A stretch of 64,000 nt of DNA from Rhodovastum atsumiense (GTDB lineage Bacteria > Pseudomonadota > Alphaproteobacteria > Acetobacterales > Acetobacteraceae): the NCBI RefSeq assembly GCF_937425535.1, contig NZ_OW485601.1, positions 3,951,501-4,015,500 of the forward strand, given 5' to 3'. The notes under the pieces were generated by a model. That model worked only from the letters and a program-made list of their open reading frames with translations. It had not been told where the DNA came from and ran no database searches. The translations under genes were made by a program, and so were the position numbers. This document shows, piece after piece, positions 31,032 through 39,700 of this stretch. Position 1 is the first letter of the stretch. Every line of letters begins with the position of its first letter.

Positions 31032-31322
31032 CTACCGGCTTCCCCCCGTTCCGAAGGGAATCCGCAGCAGGATGCCGGGAGATTTCCGCGCGGGCTGCTC
31101 GGCGGGGATCGGAAAGTAATACGGGCTTTCCCCCTTGGGTGGCACGTAGGAGGCGCCACTGTGCGGATCAAGGCCAACGGAGCCCAGGGACATCGTGACA
31201 TGACGGCCCCCGGGCAGCCCGACCTGCCCGAGCGGCAGATCGGGACCGTCCCTGTCGCCTGCCAGCATGATCACCGCACCGGCGAGGCCGAGCATCAGGG
31301 CCGTGGCGTGGCGGGCATGCAT
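31032..31322 (-). CDS. Small exported protein, unknown function
   Basis: The 96-residue product has an N-terminal hydrophobic leader (ATALMLGLAGAVIMLAG) without a lipobox cysteine. The remainder is Pro/Gly-rich and ends with a YYFPIPAEQPARKSPG segment. AAGGAG precedes the ATG at 31322 with good spacing. Reading further upstream in the same frame overlaps the plus-strand gene at 31530 and has no protein character, so the short form is chosen. Its stop lies 9 bp from the stop of the convergent membrane gene. No family recognised. Confidence 0.6.
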   Translation of the reverse strand: MHARHATALMLGLAGAVIMLAGDRDGPDLPLGQVGLPGGRHVTMSLGSVGLDPHSGASYVPPKGESPYYFPIPAEQPARKSPGILLRIPFGTGGSR

Positions 31323-31529
31323 CCGATCATCTCCTTCACGGGTGCGGGTGAGGCCGGGCGCTGATCCACCGTACGCTTGCGGCGTTTTCTGCCGCCAATT
31401 AATCTGGAACCAGACGCAGTCCGCCAACACAAGGCGGTCATCTTGCGGCGCCATGCGACGGCGGATGACGGCGCGCCTGTTCGTCCAGTGCCTGTTTGCG
31501 AAAAGCCAAGAAACCCGAAGAAGAAAGCC

Positions 31530-32399
31530 ATGAACCGATCCGCCCGGTTCAGGAGCCTCATCCGTGCTCCTGAAATCCTGCAACTGCCCTGCTGCCATGA
31601 CGGCCTGTCGGCCCGCGTCCTGGAGCAGGCCGGTTTCGAAGCCATCGGCTGCGCCGGGTACGGACTGTCCGGAAGCCTGCTCGGCATGCCGGACATCTCG
31701 GTGCTGTCGGGACACGAAATGGTCGGCCAGTACCGCAATGTCTGCGCCTTGGTGAACATCCCGGTCTTTGTCGACATCGACACGGGATTCGGCGACGTCA
31801 ACAACGTCATCCGCGTTGTCCGCGAGTGCGAGAAGGCCGGGGCCGCCGGCCTGTTCATCGAGGACCAGACCTATCCCAAGCGCTGCGGCCACATGGCGGG
31901 CAAGTCCGTGGTCACGGTCGAGGAGTACTTGCCGAAACTCAAGGCGGCGCTGTGGGCACGGGAGAATCCGGACTTCGTCATCACCGCGCGCAGCGATGCC
32001 CTGGCCGTGCACGGCATCGAGGAAGCTCTGTACCGGGCCAGGCTGTACGCCGGGACCGGTGCCGACATGGTCTTCGTGGAAGCCGTTCATACGACCGAGG
32101 AGATGAAGGCCGTCAATGCGACGCTGGCCGCGCTCGACACGCCGAGCATGGCCAACATGATCGAGGGCGGGCAGACGCCGCTGCTCGGCGCCGCCGAGTT
32201 GCAGCAGCTCGGCTACAGCGTGGTCGCCTATCCCTGCGGTTCGGTGTTCACCGCGGTGAAGGCGCTGCGGGAATGGGCCGCGCATCTGAAGCGGCACGGC
32301 ACCAGCACGGAGTTCCTGCCCCATATGCTGAGCTTCGATGCGTATTTCGAGTTCATCGGGGCGCAGGCCATCCGCGACCGGGAGAAAACCTTCCTGTAG
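31530..32399 (+). CDS. Isocitrate lyase/PEP mutase superfamily enzyme
   Basis: A 289-residue TIM-barrel enzyme. The lyase signature KRCGH is present (Cys119), together with the metal-binding DIDTGFGD (82-89), EDQ (111-113) and TARSDA. The Cys in KRCGH favours a C-C lyase (2-methylisocitrate lyase, dimethylmalate lyase, or oxaloacetate hydrolase type) over phosphonomutase, which lacks it. Substrate cannot be fixed from sequence. A purine-rich AAGAAGAAAG precedes the ATG at 31530. It is convergent with a LysR regulator, and the next gene is a methylmalonate-semialdehyde dehydrogenase, so a role in branched-chain or propionate-type carboxylic-acid breakdown is plausible by context. Confidence 0.87.
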   Translation: MNRSARFRSLIRAPEILQLPCCHDGLSARVLEQAGFEAIGCAGYGLSGSLLGMPDISVLSGHEMVGQYRNVCALVNIPVFVDIDTGFGDVNNVIRVVRECEKAGAAGLFIEDQTYPKRCGHMAGKSVVTVEEYLPKLKAALWARENPDFVITARSDALAVHGIEEALYRARLYAGTGADMVFVEAVHTTEEMKAVNATLAALDTPSMANMIEGGQTPLLGAAELQQLGYSVVAYPCGSVFTAVKALREWAAHLKRHGTSTEFLPHMLSFDAYFEFIGAQAIRDREKTFL

Positions 32400-32416
32400 C
32401 AAGGCGTTTCCCTCGG

Positions 32417-32441
32417 GGCCGGGGCGCGTGACGCCCCGGCC
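32417..32441. terminator. Bidirectional terminator-like hairpin
   Basis: GGCCGGGGCG and CGCCCCGGCC form a perfect 10-bp stem with a CGTGA loop in the 43-bp gap between convergent genes ending at 32399 and 32443. There is no T-tract. Confidence 0.6.
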
Positions 32442-32442
32442 G

Positions 32443-33372
32443 TCAGACCGCGTCGCCCGCCGTCAGGCCCGCCCGAGGCAGGAAACGCGCCGAGGCACGA
32501 CGGACTTCCTCGGCAATGAAGGTGGCGGTGACCTGGATGCGCGCCAGGTCGCGCATGTCGCCATGGATCATCATCCAGAACGTCCGCAGCAGCCGCACTT
32601 CGTCCGGCAGCACGCGGACGAGATCGTCCTCGCCGTCGGCGAGGAAGCATGGCAGCACGCACAGCCCGGCGCCGGCCCGGGTCGCCTGCATCTGCGCCAG
32701 CAGGTTGGAACTGCGGATGCGGGGCGCGATGGCCCGTGAGATCGACGGCACATAGTCGAGTTCCGGCGCGAAGATCAGGTCCTCGATGTAGCCGATGAAC
32801 GGCCTGCCGGCGAGATCGTCGGCCCGGGCCACGTCCCGCCAGAGCGCCGCGTGCGTGCGGGCGCCATAGATCCCCAGTTCATAGTCGGTCAGCCTGCGCG
32901 CGTGCAGCCGCCCATGCGCGGGGCAGGACAGGCCGATGGCGATGTCGGCCTCCCGCCGCGACAGGCTGAAGCTGCGCGGCGTGACCACGAGATGGATGTC
33001 GAGATCGGGATGCGCCTGCGCGAGCCGGCCAATGGCCGGTGCCAGGATGGCGGTGCCGAACCCGTCCGGCGCACCGATCCGCACCGCGCCCGAGACCTGC
33101 ATCCGGCTGTCCGCGACATCGGATTGGATGGCGAACACCGTGCTTTCGATCTGTTCGGCCTGTTGCAGCAGCCGCTCGCCCTGGGCCGTCAGCGCGTAGC
33201 CGGAGACGCGGCGGTCGAACAGCCTCGCCCCGAGCGCCGCCTCCAGTGCCGCCAGCCGCCGCCCCAGCGTGGAGTGGTCGATCTTCAGTTGCCGGGCGGC
33301 GCCGGTCAGCCGGCCGGTGCGGGCCACGGCCAGGAAGGACTGCAGCAGATCCCAGTCAAAGGGCGGCGACAT
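32443..33372 (-). CDS. LysR-family transcriptional regulator
   Basis: A 309-residue regulator from the ATG at 33372 (MSPPFDWDLLQSFLAVARTG). The N-terminal winged helix (about 5-65, with LTGAARQLKIDHSTLGRRL) is followed by a LysR substrate-binding domain (about 95-300). It is divergent from the dehydrogenase at 33465 with 92 bp between the starts, the usual arrangement for a LysR activator and its target. The intergenic region contains two GGCAAAATTCC copies exactly 21 bp apart. The effector is likely a carboxylic acid or semialdehyde intermediate (inference). An upstream in-frame ATG at 33429 would overlap those sites and is not favoured. Confidence 0.9.
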   Translation of the reverse strand: MSPPFDWDLLQSFLAVARTGRLTGAARQLKIDHSTLGRRLAALEAALGARLFDRRVSGYALTAQGERLLQQAEQIESTVFAIQSDVADSRMQVSGAVRIGAPDGFGTAILAPAIGRLAQAHPDLDIHLVVTPRSFSLSRREADIAIGLSCPAHGRLHARRLTDYELGIYGARTHAALWRDVARADDLAGRPFIGYIEDLIFAPELDYVPSISRAIAPRIRSSNLLAQMQATRAGAGLCVLPCFLADGEDDLVRVLPDEVRLLRTFWMMIHGDMRDLARIQVTATFIAEEVRRASARFLPRAGLTAGDAV

Positions 33373-33395
33373 GCGAATCCATGCACAGCGGGGGT

Positions 33396-33427
33396 GGCAA
33401 AATTCCCATATCCTGGGGCAAAATTCC
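33396..33427. promoter_or_regulatory. Paired direct repeats in the LysR/dehydrogenase divergent promoter
   Basis: GGCAAAATTCC occurs at 33396-33406 and again at 33417-33427, exactly two helical turns apart, in the 92-bp gap between divergent starts. Candidate binding site for the adjacent LysR regulator or part of the promoter. Confidence 0.45.
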
Positions 33428-33464
33428 ATGCAACGTCATGCTCAAACGACAAAGGGAGGCAACG

Positions 33465-34961
33465 ATGCGCGAAATCGGGCATTTCATCGGCGGCCGTCAC
33501 GTGGACGGCCGCAGCGGCCGCTTCGCGGATGTCTACAATCCCTCGACCGGGGCGGTGCAGGCGCGGGTGGCGCTGGCCAGCGCCGCGGAACTGCGCGCGG
33601 CGGTGGAGAATGCGCGGGCCGCCCAGGCCGGATGGGCGGCGCAGAACCCGCAGCAGCGCGCCCGCGTGCTGATGAGGTTCCTCGAACTGGCGCGGCGCGA
33701 TTTCCAGTCGCTGGCCGAGCTGCTCGCCAGCGAGCACGGCAAGACCATCCCCGACGCCAAAGGCGACATCCAGCGCGGTCTGGAAGTGGTCGAGTTCGCC
33801 TGCGGGATTCCGCACCTGCTGAAAGGGGAATTCACCGATTCCGCCGGCACCGGGATCGATGTCTATTCGATGCGCCAGCCGCTCGGCGTGGTGGCCGGCA
33901 TCACGCCGTTCAACTTCCCCGCCATGATCCCGCTGTGGAAATGCGCCCCGGCGCTGGCCTGCGGCAATGCCATGATCCTCAAGCCGTCCGAGCGTGATCC
34001 TTCGGTGCCGGTCCGCCTCGCCGAGCTGTTCCTGGAAGCCGGCCTGCCGCCGGGCGTGCTGAACGTGGTCAACGGCGACAAGGAAGCGGTCGATGCCATC
34101 CTTGATGATCCCGACATCCGGGCGGTCGGCTTCGTCGGCTCCACCCCGATCGCGCAGTACATCTATTCCCGCGCCGCCGCGACCGGCAAGCGCGCGCAGT
34201 GTTTCGGCGGCGCCAAGAACCACGCCATCGTCATGCCGGATGCCGATCTCGACCAGACGGTCGATGCGCTGATCGGCGCCGGCTACGGCTCGGCCGGCGA
34301 GCGCTGCATGGCGATCTCGGTCGCCGTGCCGGTCGGGCGCGACACCGCCGACCGGCTGGTCGAGAAGCTGATCCCGCGTGTCCAGGCCCTGCGCATCGGC
34401 CCTTCCACCGACGAAAGCGCGGATTACGGCCCGCTGGTCACGCGCGCGGCGCTGGAGCGGGTGTGCGGCTACATCGATCTCGGCGTGCGGGAAGGTGCCA
34501 CGCTCGCCGTCGATGGCCGCGGCTTCCGGCTGCAGGGCTATGAGGACGGGTTCTACATCGGCGGCAGCCTGTTCGACCACGTGACGCCGGCGATGCGCAT
34601 CTACCAGGAAGAGATCTTCGGCCCCGTGCTCTCGGTGGTGCGCGCCGGCCAGTACGAGGATGCGCTGGCGCTGGCCTCCGACCATCTCTACGGCAACGGC
34701 GTCGCCATCTTCACCCGCGATGGCGACGCCGCGCGCGACTTCGCTGCCCGCGTCAATGTCGGCATGGTCGGCATCAACGTGCCCATCCCGGTGCCCATCG
34801 CCTATCACACTTTCGGCGGCTGGAAGGCGTCGGGCTTCGGCGACCTCAACCAGCACGGCCCGGATTCAGTCCGCTTCTACACCAGGACCAAGACGGTCAC
34901 CTCGCGCTGGCCCTCCGGCATCAAGAGCGGCGCCGACTTCGTGATCCCGACGATGCGCTAA
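33465..34961 (+). CDS. mmsA: CoA-acylating methylmalonate-semialdehyde dehydrogenase
   Basis: The 498-residue enzyme belongs to the aldehyde dehydrogenase superfamily. Family marks of the CoA-acylating methylmalonate-semialdehyde type are ITPFNFPAMIPLW (146-158), GGAKNHAIVMPDADLD (248-263) and catalytic Cys281 in GSAGERCMAIS; the usual general-base Glu of hydrolytic aldehyde dehydrogenases is absent, as expected. It converts (methyl)malonate semialdehyde to propionyl- or acetyl-CoA with NAD+, a late step of valine and inositol breakdown. GGGAGG lies six bases before the ATG at 33465. It is divergent from a LysR regulator and 3' to an isocitrate-lyase-superfamily gene, which suggests a small carboxylic-acid catabolic locus. 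Confidence 0.92.
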   Translation: MREIGHFIGGRHVDGRSGRFADVYNPSTGAVQARVALASAAELRAAVENARAAQAGWAAQNPQQRARVLMRFLELARRDFQSLAELLASEHGKTIPDAKGDIQRGLEVVEFACGIPHLLKGEFTDSAGTGIDVYSMRQPLGVVAGITPFNFPAMIPLWKCAPALACGNAMILKPSERDPSVPVRLAELFLEAGLPPGVLNVVNGDKEAVDAILDDPDIRAVGFVGSTPIAQYIYSRAAATGKRAQCFGGAKNHAIVMPDADLDQTVDALIGAGYGSAGERCMAISVAVPVGRDTADRLVEKLIPRVQALRIGPSTDESADYGPLVTRAALERVCGYIDLGVREGATLAVDGRGFRLQGYEDGFYIGGSLFDHVTPAMRIYQEEIFGPVLSVVRAGQYEDALALASDHLYGNGVAIFTRDGDAARDFAARVNVGMVGINVPIPVPIAYHTFGGWKASGFGDLNQHGPDSVRFYTRTKTVTSRWPSGIKSGADFVIPTMR

Positions 34962-34980
34962 GCGGACGCGGAGGAAACCC

Positions 34981-35011
34981 CAGGCCGGGCGGCATCGATC
35001 CGCCCGGCCTG
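34981..35011. terminator. Bidirectional terminator-like hairpin
   Basis: A perfect 12-bp GC-rich stem (CAGGCCGGGCGG pairing with CCGCCCGGCCTG) around CATCGAT lies between convergent genes ending at 34961 and 35018. There is no T-tract. Confidence 0.65.
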
Positions 35012-35017
35012 CGTACG

Positions 35018-35497
35018 TCAGGTCATGCGGATGCGCATGACATCGGCGCCGAGGCTGAGCATCAGCCCCTCGCGCTTGGCGCGCACGCGCATGATCACGC
35101 CGGATTCGTTCTCCAGCAGCAGGTCGCCACCGCTCTTCTGGCCGGCGGCGAAGCCGTAGCGGAGCTGCCCGTAGGCGCCGGGGAAGTGAAGGATGTTGTT
35201 CAGGCGGTAGACCCAGCCCTCGGCCTCGACTTCCGACAGCCCGACGCCGCCCACGCCCAGGCCGCCGACATCAAAGGGATAGGACTGGCCACGGTACAAC
35301 AGCGTGCCCTTGCCCGCGGTGCCGCTGCCGATATAGGCAGCCTGGAATTCCCGCATGTGGATTTCGCCGTCCGGCATCATCCCCTCATAGGCTTCCGGCG
35401 GCATGCCGCCGCCGCTGCAGGCGGAAAGCAGGGAGGTGCCGCCAAGCAGGATCAGGCAGTCACGCCGGTGCAGGCGCAGGGTGTCACGGCTGGTCAT
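35018..35497 (-). CDS. Envelope lipoprotein, possibly DUF1134/EipA-like
   Basis: The 159-residue product has a lipoprotein signal (LLGGTSLLSAC, Cys27). The body, with GKGTLLYRGQSYPFDVGGLG, GVGGVGLSEVEAEGWVYRL, FPGAYGQLRYGF and MRVRAKREGLMLSLGAD, reads as a compact beta-barrel of the kind described for DUF1134 (EipA, an envelope-integrity factor of Brucella and Caulobacter); I assign this from memory of the pattern, not from an alignment. The ATG at 35497 is 50 bp downstream of the barrel gene's stop, so the two form an operon. Longer upstream extension of the frame overlaps that gene and is rejected. Confidence 0.68.
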   Translation of the reverse strand: MTSRDTLRLHRRDCLILLGGTSLLSACSGGGMPPEAYEGMMPDGEIHMREFQAAYIGSGTAGKGTLLYRGQSYPFDVGGLGVGGVGLSEVEAEGWVYRLNNILHFPGAYGQLRYGFAAGQKSGGDLLLENESGVIMRVRAKREGLMLSLGADVMRIRMT

Positions 35498-35547
35498 GGG
35501 ATGAACCCTTTCAGCTGCGAATGATGGGGACTCATGGCGGGGCCGGG

Positions 35548-36327
35548 TCAGAACCTGGCCTGCAGGCCCAGCACCGGGCCATAGAGCAGGTTGTCCCACT
35601 TGAAGAAGCTGCGCCCGCTGCCGCTGCGGTAGTACTGCGAGAACGCACGATAGCCGGCAAAGACCGTGCTGGGAACATGAAACATCTCGAAGCGGTAGCC
35701 GATCAGCCCGGTGACGTTCCAGGAGAATTGCGAGCCCACGCCGAAGCCCCCGACATCCCCGCGCAGCGACACCTCCATCCGCTCGGTCATGTCGGCCCGC
35801 AGCCGTCCGCCGATGAAGGGATCGACCCATTCGCGGCTCTTGCCGAAGGTCGGGCCGAGGGCGAAGGACAGGCTGGGATCGATGTAGGTGTAGCGGCCGC
35901 CGCCGAGCAGATCGAGCTCCCAGGGCCGGGCATGCGGCCCGTAGACCCCCTCGCGCGCGCGCCAGAGCAGGCCGAATTCCGTGTACAGCAGGTTGTCCAC
36001 GTTCTTCGCCGCGATCGCGCCCGATGATTTGAATTCCAGCTTCATCCAGATGGGCTCGACGAAGATGCCGATCCTGTCCTTCCAGGCCTCGGCATGGCCC
36101 ATGTAGCCGAACACCGAATCCGACTTGCCGAGGATCTCGGTGAAGCTGGCGTTGGTGGGCGCGTTGATGCCGCGGATGGTGGTGGTGCCGCTGATGCTCG
36201 GCAGCCAGATCAGGGCGGTGAGGTTGAACTGCCATCCGTCCGTGGGCGTGGCGGCGGCCTGCGCCCGCGCCTCTCGCGGCATCACCGCGCAGGCCAGGCC
36301 CAGGGCCAGCAGAAGCGGCATGCGCAT
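35548..36327 (-). CDS. Outer-membrane beta-barrel protein, unknown function
   Basis: A 259-residue precursor with a signal peptide (MRMPLLLALGLACAVMPREARAQ). The mature part alternates amphipathic strands (WQFNLTALIWLPSISGTT, FGYMGHAEAWKDRIGIFVEP, LLYTEFGLLWRAR, WELDLLGGGRYTYID, EVSLRGDVGGFGVG, WNVTGLIGYRFEMF) and ends VLGLQARF with a terminal Phe, the classical outer-membrane insertion signal. GGAGAG precedes the ATG at 36327. It is upstream of the lipoprotein gene at 35018-35497 in the same operon. It resembles porin-like barrel proteins annotated only as hypothetical; ligand unknown. Confidence 0.78.
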   Translation of the reverse strand: MRMPLLLALGLACAVMPREARAQAAATPTDGWQFNLTALIWLPSISGTTTIRGINAPTNASFTEILGKSDSVFGYMGHAEAWKDRIGIFVEPIWMKLEFKSSGAIAAKNVDNLLYTEFGLLWRAREGVYGPHARPWELDLLGGGRYTYIDPSLSFALGPTFGKSREWVDPFIGGRLRADMTERMEVSLRGDVGGFGVGSQFSWNVTGLIGYRFEMFHVPSTVFAGYRAFSQYYRSGSGRSFFKWDNLLYGPVLGLQARF

Positions 36328-36720
36328 CAACGGTACTCTCCGACGGACTCGGTGATGGATCGTTCGACCGTCCGCACATAGATCGGCGCGGCCGGGCGCA
36401 CTATGCAAATCCGGCAGGTTGGTCACGCCGGACCCGCAAACGGGTACGGGAGGGACGCCTGCCACCTGCGCTGGACAGCTGGTCCCGCTGGCAGGGGAAT
36501 TCGCCCGGCGCGATTTCCCCTGCTGCCGGTTCCACGGCCCGTGCAGGGCCGGCGCCTGAAGCCGCCGTGCCGTGCCCAGGCGAAATATTTCACGAATAGC
36601 AAGTTTCCCTGCGAGGAATATAGATTTTTACTATGTCGTCTTGACGAAAACGTAATTGTAACAGTATGTATTCGCTACGGGCGCAGAACGTGCCATTCCC
36701 TATTCAATGGCGAGGGTGGC
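36328..36720. other. Intergenic region upstream of the calpain-like gene
   Basis: This 393-bp divergent gap turns AT-rich in its last 130 bp. TTGACG at 36641-36646 with TATGTA at 36665-36670 (18-bp spacer) resembles a sigma-70 promoter reading toward the GTG at 36721. The open frame continues upstream to an ATG at 36403, but that stretch has no protein-like composition. Confidence 0.35.
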
Positions 36721-39700
36721 GTGACGTTCCAAACCGAAGAGCGCTCGATTCCGGTCAACCCGACGGCAGGCGTGTCGGACGATCCTTCCTGGGGGTGGCA
36801 GGATGGTTTCAGTGCGGCCGGCCTTCCCGCGGGTCTCACCGCCGCCACCGCCGTGCAGGCGACGGGGGGCGGCGCTGCCGTGTCATCCCTGGCCGGCGCC
36901 CCTGCCACGTCATCGACCCTGACGACCAGCGGCGGTTCCATCGCCTACACGTCGGCTTCATGGATCGTCTCGCTCGGTGACCCGGTGATCAAGGCCGACA
37001 TGACGACGGCCTCCGCCGACGGCGTCGTCACCGAGGTCGAGATGGCCCGGCTGTTCACCGACCTCGTGACCGCATTGGCCAGCAGTCACACAACGCTCTC
37101 GTCCAGCCAGTTCGCCGATCTCAGGACGATTGCCGCCAATCTCAACGTTGGCGAATCCGCCTCGTCCTATGTGAGCTACCTCACCAACGCGCTGGTTCTC
37201 GGCAATGCCGCGAACGCGAAATGGACCGGTGGCGGCACCACCGCGACGACGCTCGGCAATCTCGCTGTCGGCAGCACGGCCGACCAGTTGTCCAGGCTGA
37301 CCGGCAAGTGGTTCCTCGGCACGGATCTGCCCAGCAGTACCGTGTCAGTCAGCGGAACCAGCTTCACCGTGACGTATTCGGTCGTCCAGAAGCCGCTTTA
37401 CGGCAGCGGCGGCCCGAGCGTGAACGACATCAACCAGGGGCGCCTGGGCGACTGCTACCTGCTGTCCTCGCTGGCGGAAGTGGCCTGCCGGAATCCGTCG
37501 ATCATCAACGACATGATCACCGACAACGGCAACGGCACGTATGGCGTCCGGTTCTTCGCCAATGGGGTCGCCCAGTACGTCACCGTCGCCAACACGCTCG
37601 CGGGCGGCGGAACGGTCTTCAACAGGGGAACCGCGCTCTGGGGCAGCCTGGTCGAGCAGGCCTTCGCGCAGTTCCAGGCCAGCGGCATCACGACCGGCAA
37701 CTCGGCCTACAACTACGGCAATTCGTTTTCCTCGATCGGCAATGGCGGATTCGTCGCCAACGCGCTGGAGGCAATCACCGGCGCGACCAGCATCACCAAT
37801 TATTACGCGGGGAATGGAAGCTGGGAAAAGGATGTCCTGAATGGCTCTCTGAACTGGCAGAACAGCACGTATAATCTGAGCTCGGCCTCGGTGCTGTCCG
37901 CCATTGCGGCTGCCCTGGCCAATGGCAACGACGTCATCCTGTCCTCGTATACCGATGCGTATGACAGCTCCGGCCGGCAGACCCTGGTGGCCAGCCATGC
38001 GATGTCGGTCTACGGCTACAACAGCAGCACCCAGATGCTGCAGATCCGCAATCCCTGGGGGAGCGTCAGCTACGGCCAGACCTGGAACACGACGTTCGAG
38101 GTGAGCCTGTCCACCCTGCTTGCCGCGGGTGACGTCATTACCATCGACAACGTGGGCGGCGGTGCCGGCCCATCGAACGTCGTGACGAATGCGCTTGTCT
38201 CCGCCGCCGCCGGGCTGCAGGCGAATGCGCAGGTTGCTTCGTTCACCATCGCGGACACGGCGGCCAACGTGGTGGCCGGGTTGTCCGCGCTGGCCGGCGA
38301 TACCAAGCTGAGCGCGATCACGCTGACCGATGCCACCACGCCGTCGCTGACCCTCACCAATGCCGCCTACGCCGCCGGCAGCGCGGTCCTGGCCAAGATC
38401 ACCAGCGGCTTCACCCTGACGGTGACCGGCGCCACGGTGGCAGGCGCCGCGGCGCTGCAGGCCAACGCGAAGGTGACGTCCTTCACCGTCAGCGACACCG
38501 CCGCCAGGGTGGTGGCCGGCCTGTCCGCGCTGGCCGCCGATGCCAAGCTGGGCGCGATCACGCTGACCGATGCCAGCCGGCCCTCCCTGACGCTCACCGG
38601 CGCGGCCTACACCGCTGGCAGCGCGGCCCTGGCCAGGATCAGCAGCACCTACACGCTCGTGGTGACCGGCGCCACGGTGATAAGCGCGGCGGCGCTGCAG
38701 GCCAACGCGAAGGTGACGTCCTTCACCGTCAGCGACACCGCCGCCAACGTGGTGGCCGGGCTGTCCGCGCTGGGGGCCGATACCAAGCTGGGCACGATCA
38801 CGTTGACGGATGCCAGCCGGCCCTCGCTGACGCTGACCAGCGCCGCCTTCGCTGCCGGCAGCGCGGCCCTGGCCAGGATCAGCAGCACCTACACGCTCGC
38901 GGTGACCGGCGCCACGGTGGCAGGCGCGGCGGCGCTGCAGGCCAACGCGAAGGTGACGTCCTTCACGGTTGGCGACACCGCCGCCAACGTGGTGGCCGGG
39001 CTGTCCGCGCTGAAGGCCGATACCAAGCTGGGCGCGATCACGCTGACCGATGCCGGCCAGCCATCGCTGACGCTGACCAGCGCGGCCTATACCGCCGGCA
39101 GCGCGGTGATCGCGAAGATCACCGGCAGCTATACCCTGGCAGTGACCGGCGCCACGGTGGGGACTGCCACGGCGTTGCAGGGCAATGCCAAGGTGACGTC
39201 CTTCACGGTCGGCGACACCGCCGCCAACGTGGTGACCGGCCTGTCCGCCCTGGCCAGCGATGCCAAGCTGAGCGCGATCACGCTGACGGATGCCGGCCGG
39301 CCCTCGCTGACGCTGACCAGTGCCGCCTTCACCGCAGGCAGTGCGGTGCTGGCGAAGATCACCAGCAGCTACAACCTGACGGTGACCGGGGCCACGGTGG
39401 GGACCGCGGCGGCGCTGCAGGGCAATGCCAAGGTAACGTCCTTCACCATCGGCGACACCGCCGCCAACGTGGTGGCCGGGCTGTCCGCGCTGGGGGCCGA
39501 TGCCAAGCTGGGCACGATCACGCTGACGGATGCCGGCCGGCCCTCGCTGACGCTGACCAGCGCGGCCTACAGCGCCGGTAGCGCGGTGCTGGCGAAGATC
39601 ACCAGCAGCTACACGCTCGCGGTGACCGGCGTCGCGGTGGCGAATGCCACGACGCTGCAGGGCAATGCCAAGGTGACGTCCTTCGCCATCGGCGACACGG

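Noticed and set aside
35018-36379. 453-codon minus-strand gene
   Set aside because: The first two-thirds is a wrong-frame reading of the outer-membrane barrel gene; the lipoprotein has its own start at 35497.
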